Assembly (NCBI GenBank): GCA_003427395.1
Contig: BFEA01000061.1
Span: 1,738,383 to 1,760,866 of the forward strand
Direction of reading: 5' to 3'
Source of the DNA: Chara braunii
Taxonomy: Eukaryota > Streptophyta > Charophyceae > Charales > Characeae
Length of the DNA: 22,484 nucleotides
A program made the position numbers and the translations under genes. Below are positions 19,323 to 22,484 of the stretch, one piece after another. Position 1 is the stretch's first letter. Each line of letters opens with the position of its first letter. The notes under the pieces were generated by a model. The model made no database searches, was not told the DNA's origin, and worked only from the letters and a program-made list of their open reading frames with translations.

Positions 19323-20553
19323 GGTTGGAGGTGCGGGTGATTGCGTTTATATTGTTGATTATGAAACTTGCAAAGACGCCGGTCGGTTCGCTCCTATTTT
19401 TATCTTGGTTACTTTTGATTAAACTAGGGTCCAGGGCCCGGGGATATTTTCTTTCGATGACTACGTTTGACCAAGTCAAGGGCGTGTGTGGACAACGACC
19501 CCGACGACGGCATCGGCAACGAGGGCGCGACTTCCTGCGGTGAGCGGGGGTGCCGTAGGATGGCGCGCGGGGGAGTTACAACGTGGTTTGAGTAGGCCGG
19601 GGCGGGTGCCCGGCGGCCGCAGGCTTGGTTACAGACGGAGGCGGGGCCTCGACCGTTTTGCTTTTCTGGCCTAACCACCGTGCCGTGTTGGCGTATATTG
19701 GGTTTCGCACGAGCTAGTGTCGGACTTGGGTGTTTGCACGACGAAGGTACAGGGTTCGGGGCCGATGGACAGTGACGTAGGAGCAACGGAGCAGCGAAAG
19801 CTGAGGGGCTGAGGGTCCCGCGGGGCTATCCCCCTCAGTTTTTGTCGGGATAGCCCGGATANGGACCCATGCNACAAGGCTTAAGGGTTTCTTTACGGTA
19901 GGGCCCGCGGTGGCCTGCCCCTTCTTTTTCTTTGGGGCCGGTTTCAAAATTTTCTGATTACTCTATCTTGTCTTTTGTCCTTAGGGCTATAGAGGGGCCG
20001 TGATGCGCCATGACAAGCGGCGTTTTGGGAGATCCGCAAAGATCTGGAGCGATACCGAGAACTATTTGCTCTNCCAGCGGTGCAGGGGGTTAGGCTCGAC
20101 AAAAATAAGGAGTGGACCCGGTTGTAGAGTAGGCCCGCTACGTGTAGGAAGGAGTGGGAACGAGTGGCCTTTGGGATAGCCGCGGGGCATCGCCCCAGCT
20201 AGGTCCTTCGGGACATCCGTCGAATTTGGAACGGTATAGGGAAGATTAGTATGGTCCCTGCGCGAGATTGACACGCTNAAATCGGGGACAGCCTGAGTTT
20301 TTCGTTGTTGTTGNTGTTACCTGTCGTTGTGCGCTGCGGCCGCACTGACGAGGGACAGCGCCACGGGGAGCGGAGCGGAGCGGAGCGGGCCAACACTACG
20401 AAGGAGGGAGGAATGAACCNGNGCGCGGGTTAGCGCCGGATCCATTCNGATANAGTGTCGGGGAGCAATGGGTGAGGCATCCGGAAACAGTGAGGGGTGA
20501 AAACGAGGGAGATGAGGGAGACGAGGATGAGGTAGTGGGGTGGTAGCATGGNC
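19323..20553 (+). mobile_element. Short internal domain of the LTR element, apparently non-coding
   Basis: 1231 bp between the LTRs. It starts GGTTGGAGGTGCGGG; the TGG three bases in could be the start of a primer-binding site, but the tRNA was not identified. The middle is GC-rich with stems such as GGGCTATCC/GGATAGCCC (19823-19856) and an alternative CTGAGGGG/CCCCTCAG (19801-19838). It contains a (GGAGC)n tract at about 20364-20389. Frames of up to 120 codons exist on both strands, but none shows gag, protease, reverse transcriptase or integrase features. It therefore looks like a non-autonomous (LARD-like) element relying on proteins from a partner. Confidence 0.5.
20489..20545 (+). other. 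Purine-rich tract before the right LTR
   Basis: ACAGTGAGGGGTGAAAACGA followed by GGGAGATGAGGGAGACGAGGA is almost entirely purine and ends about 10 bp before the right LTR at 20554. That is where a polypurine tract would sit. It is longer and less regular than most. Confidence 0.4.
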
Positions 20554-22484
20554 TGACCAGGACTGTGTCAGTGCTAGTCCTTGTTGGGGAGGGCGCGACT
20601 TTCGTTGTGTGATGTTGGTACGAGATTGGGTTGAGATTGTTCAACTCTGGGCGTGCATATGTNATTTGAGGTTTTTTGGCTCACGTTTGAGNTGGGGTAC
20701 TATGCCCCTGTACATATATTGAGTTGAGAGGTTTTCTCCNAGGCTATTCCTTGTATATGNNGATNACTATCACTCTCACATGTGTGGTTTTATNCTGATG
20801 TATGATGGTTTTGTGTGAGAGATGTGTGGGATACATCGTGTATATTAGATTGTGGGGGGTTTATGAGAATGAATGGATGTGAGCTGTCTACTCTTCGGTA
20901 TACTCNTGCGGCTTGCCTACGAGCAGTACANAGTCGAGTATAAGGAAAGGGAGTGCAGTCTGTTATTGCGAGAGCGCGAGAATCCTAAGAGATTTTGCGA
21001 GTCTCTGAGACTCGAATACTTACCATGCCGAATGTTTTGCGGTTGAGTTGCGAAGAGGGCCCATAAGCAGACCCCTCAGTTGAGTTGTTTCGGAGATGGG
21101 CTGTGGAGAGGACCCATAAGTAGGCCTCTCGGCTTGGGTTGTCTTATGGTCGAGACCCCTTCAAATTGAGGAAGGTGGTAATGTTGTTTGTTGGAAGACC
21201 CATCTTCCAAAGGAAGGTGTTTTAAAAAGGGTCGTGTGATAGCTCATCCTAGAAAAAGAGGGATGACTGGGAGACCAATTGGGAGGGACCTCCTACGTGT
21301 GAAAGGTGGTTAACAAATTTAAGGGCATGGTAAGCAAAGTTTGAGTTGATAAAGTCTGACGAAAGGAACCAAAATTACGGATTGGATCATTGGTGGAACT
21401 GAGAAGGTCGCAAGTCAGTGCATAGTCGTGGGATGTGTGATCTGTTGTCTCTGATCAAGTCATCAGACCAAAGCCTTGTATATGAGCCTAGCGGTGAACC
21501 TGATTGTGACTGTGAAAACGGGCCATGCTTTCTATGTCGTCCCATAGGGAGCTGGTAAACGCCTTTAAGGTGAGACAGACCCCTGCGTAGTCNCGCAGGG
21601 GGCCTGTGGTCTGTTTTGCGGCCCACCGTTCAGACACTTGTGCTAATCCCAAGGCATATTAAGGAATACCAAGCTAAACGGTAAAGGTTAGCACCTCTAG
21701 GGCGCAACACCTATTGGATGACTGCAAGCCAGCACAACCTAGCTGCGGGCCCACGTCTACCAACAGGGTAAGAGTTTGAGGGGTTATGCACGCCCCAGGG
21801 AAATTACTCCGGTGGAATGGCGGGGGATATGAGTCGAGACTTCGGGTANTCCTGATTGAGTGCTTATCAGGAGAAAAACTACCGTTGCATAACTAACGGA
21901 GGGACTGCCGTTAAGATAACAATGCGNTAGGCCGTAGATCTNGCTCGATCAACCAGACTATAGTGGGTCAGGATGGAGACCTANCATTTCTGTACTAGAC
22001 NGCAGNAAGAGCGAAGAGGAGATTTATGTATGCATATATATATGTTTGATTGTGAGGATTTTCNCGAGGGAGGCGAGAGTGCCTTTTGAGGTCTCATTNA
22101 AGGCATGCGTCCCTAGGTATGACTCTGCTTACGAGATAGAGTCTAGCCGGGACACTNAACGAGAGGCCNGCGTTTGTCTAGGACAAAGGAGAGAGGACGG
22201 CTTGGGGTNACCTTTGGGAACTTATGCTGTAGTACTGATGCGTAATACACCGACGTCCTATTGTCAGGACGACCGGAGACCCANGNTAANACCCTGGCGG
22301 CATACAGTTGTGTGGGCATAGATTGTTGGANGCCTCNAACCTGAGTCCGTCGGCTAATCGGATTGGTTNTTTTNTCGTCAGCATTTGGAATGTGGATGAG
22401 TTCATAGCTTTCCGATTTGGCGAAGCCACGGGGACGTCGCTTAATATGGTCCGGTAAGCTGTCGGCGCGAATACCCTTACAAGG
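20554..22484 (+). mobile_element. Right LTR, truncated by the window end
   Basis: It matches the left LTR from TGACCAGGAC to the first 25 bases of R (TGTCGG at 22460). Relative to the left copy it lacks the 10-bp aactcagttg near 21080 and carries many single Ns. About 135 bp of R-U5 would lie beyond the window. A 91-codon frame at 22046-22321 is broken by TGA in the left copy, and many of the differences between copies would change amino acids, so I do not call it a gene. Confidence 0.6.

Noticed and set aside
22046-22321. 91-codon frame in the right LTR
   Set aside because: Interrupted by TGA in the left copy, and many of the differences between copies change amino acids.
1-22484. tRNA, rRNA or CRISPR arrays
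   Set aside because: No cloverleaf with A and B boxes, no rRNA core sequence, and the repeats lack the regular spacer pattern of CRISPR.

Overview
This is a repeat-dominated nuclear window from a eukaryote, most likely an invertebrate or a protist; I cannot name the species. The eukaryotic signs are one convincing RING plus TRAF-type zinc-finger gene, exon-like pieces with GT..AG signals and very short introns (about 62 and 48 bp), microsatellites, a TA-flanked Tc1/mariner-style MITE and long LTR-like repeats. There are no bacterial operons and no rRNA; I recognised no tRNA.

Layout. 1-2410 is purine-rich, low-complexity sequence: (GGA)n blocks, homopurine tandem duplications and poly-A runs, with a 111-bp MITE hairpin at 911-1021. 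2420-3535 (minus strand) is the only confident gene, an apparently intronless 371-residue RING/TRAF-zinc-finger protein, probably an E3 ubiquitin ligase. Upstream of it, 3697-4743 is a complex satellite whose repeat unit contains a (CT)n tract; one copy is split by a 161-bp foldback element. 4961-6073 holds exon-like fragments with strong splice signals on the plus strand. 5730-6350 is rich in CAT/ATC repeats.

6457-22484 is a mobile-element cluster. A 160-bp module starting TGTCGGCGCG occurs at 6457, 19163 and (cut by the window end) 22460. A 1.9-kb block precedes the second and third modules (17247-19162 and 20554-22459). The simplest reading is an LTR retrotransposon with LTRs of about 2.08 kb (U3 = the 1.9-kb block, R-U5 = the 160-bp module) around a 1.23-kb internal region with no recognisable coding capacity. 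The copy at 6457 begins exactly where R would begin, as if derived from an RNA. Between 6632 and 17246 are a cluster of about 11 short repeats with the core ATAAGTTTAGGT, several of them palindromic, a diverged five-copy array with a period of about 122 bp, an AT-rich island, and one open frame (15528-16061) that may be a decayed gag-like remnant.

Single Ns are frequent from 8742 to 16732 and after 19860 but absent from the left LTR, so some junctions and reading frames in the repeat region are uncertain. Only the RING gene is well supported; the retroelement model rests on repeat structure rather than on recognised polymerase domains.
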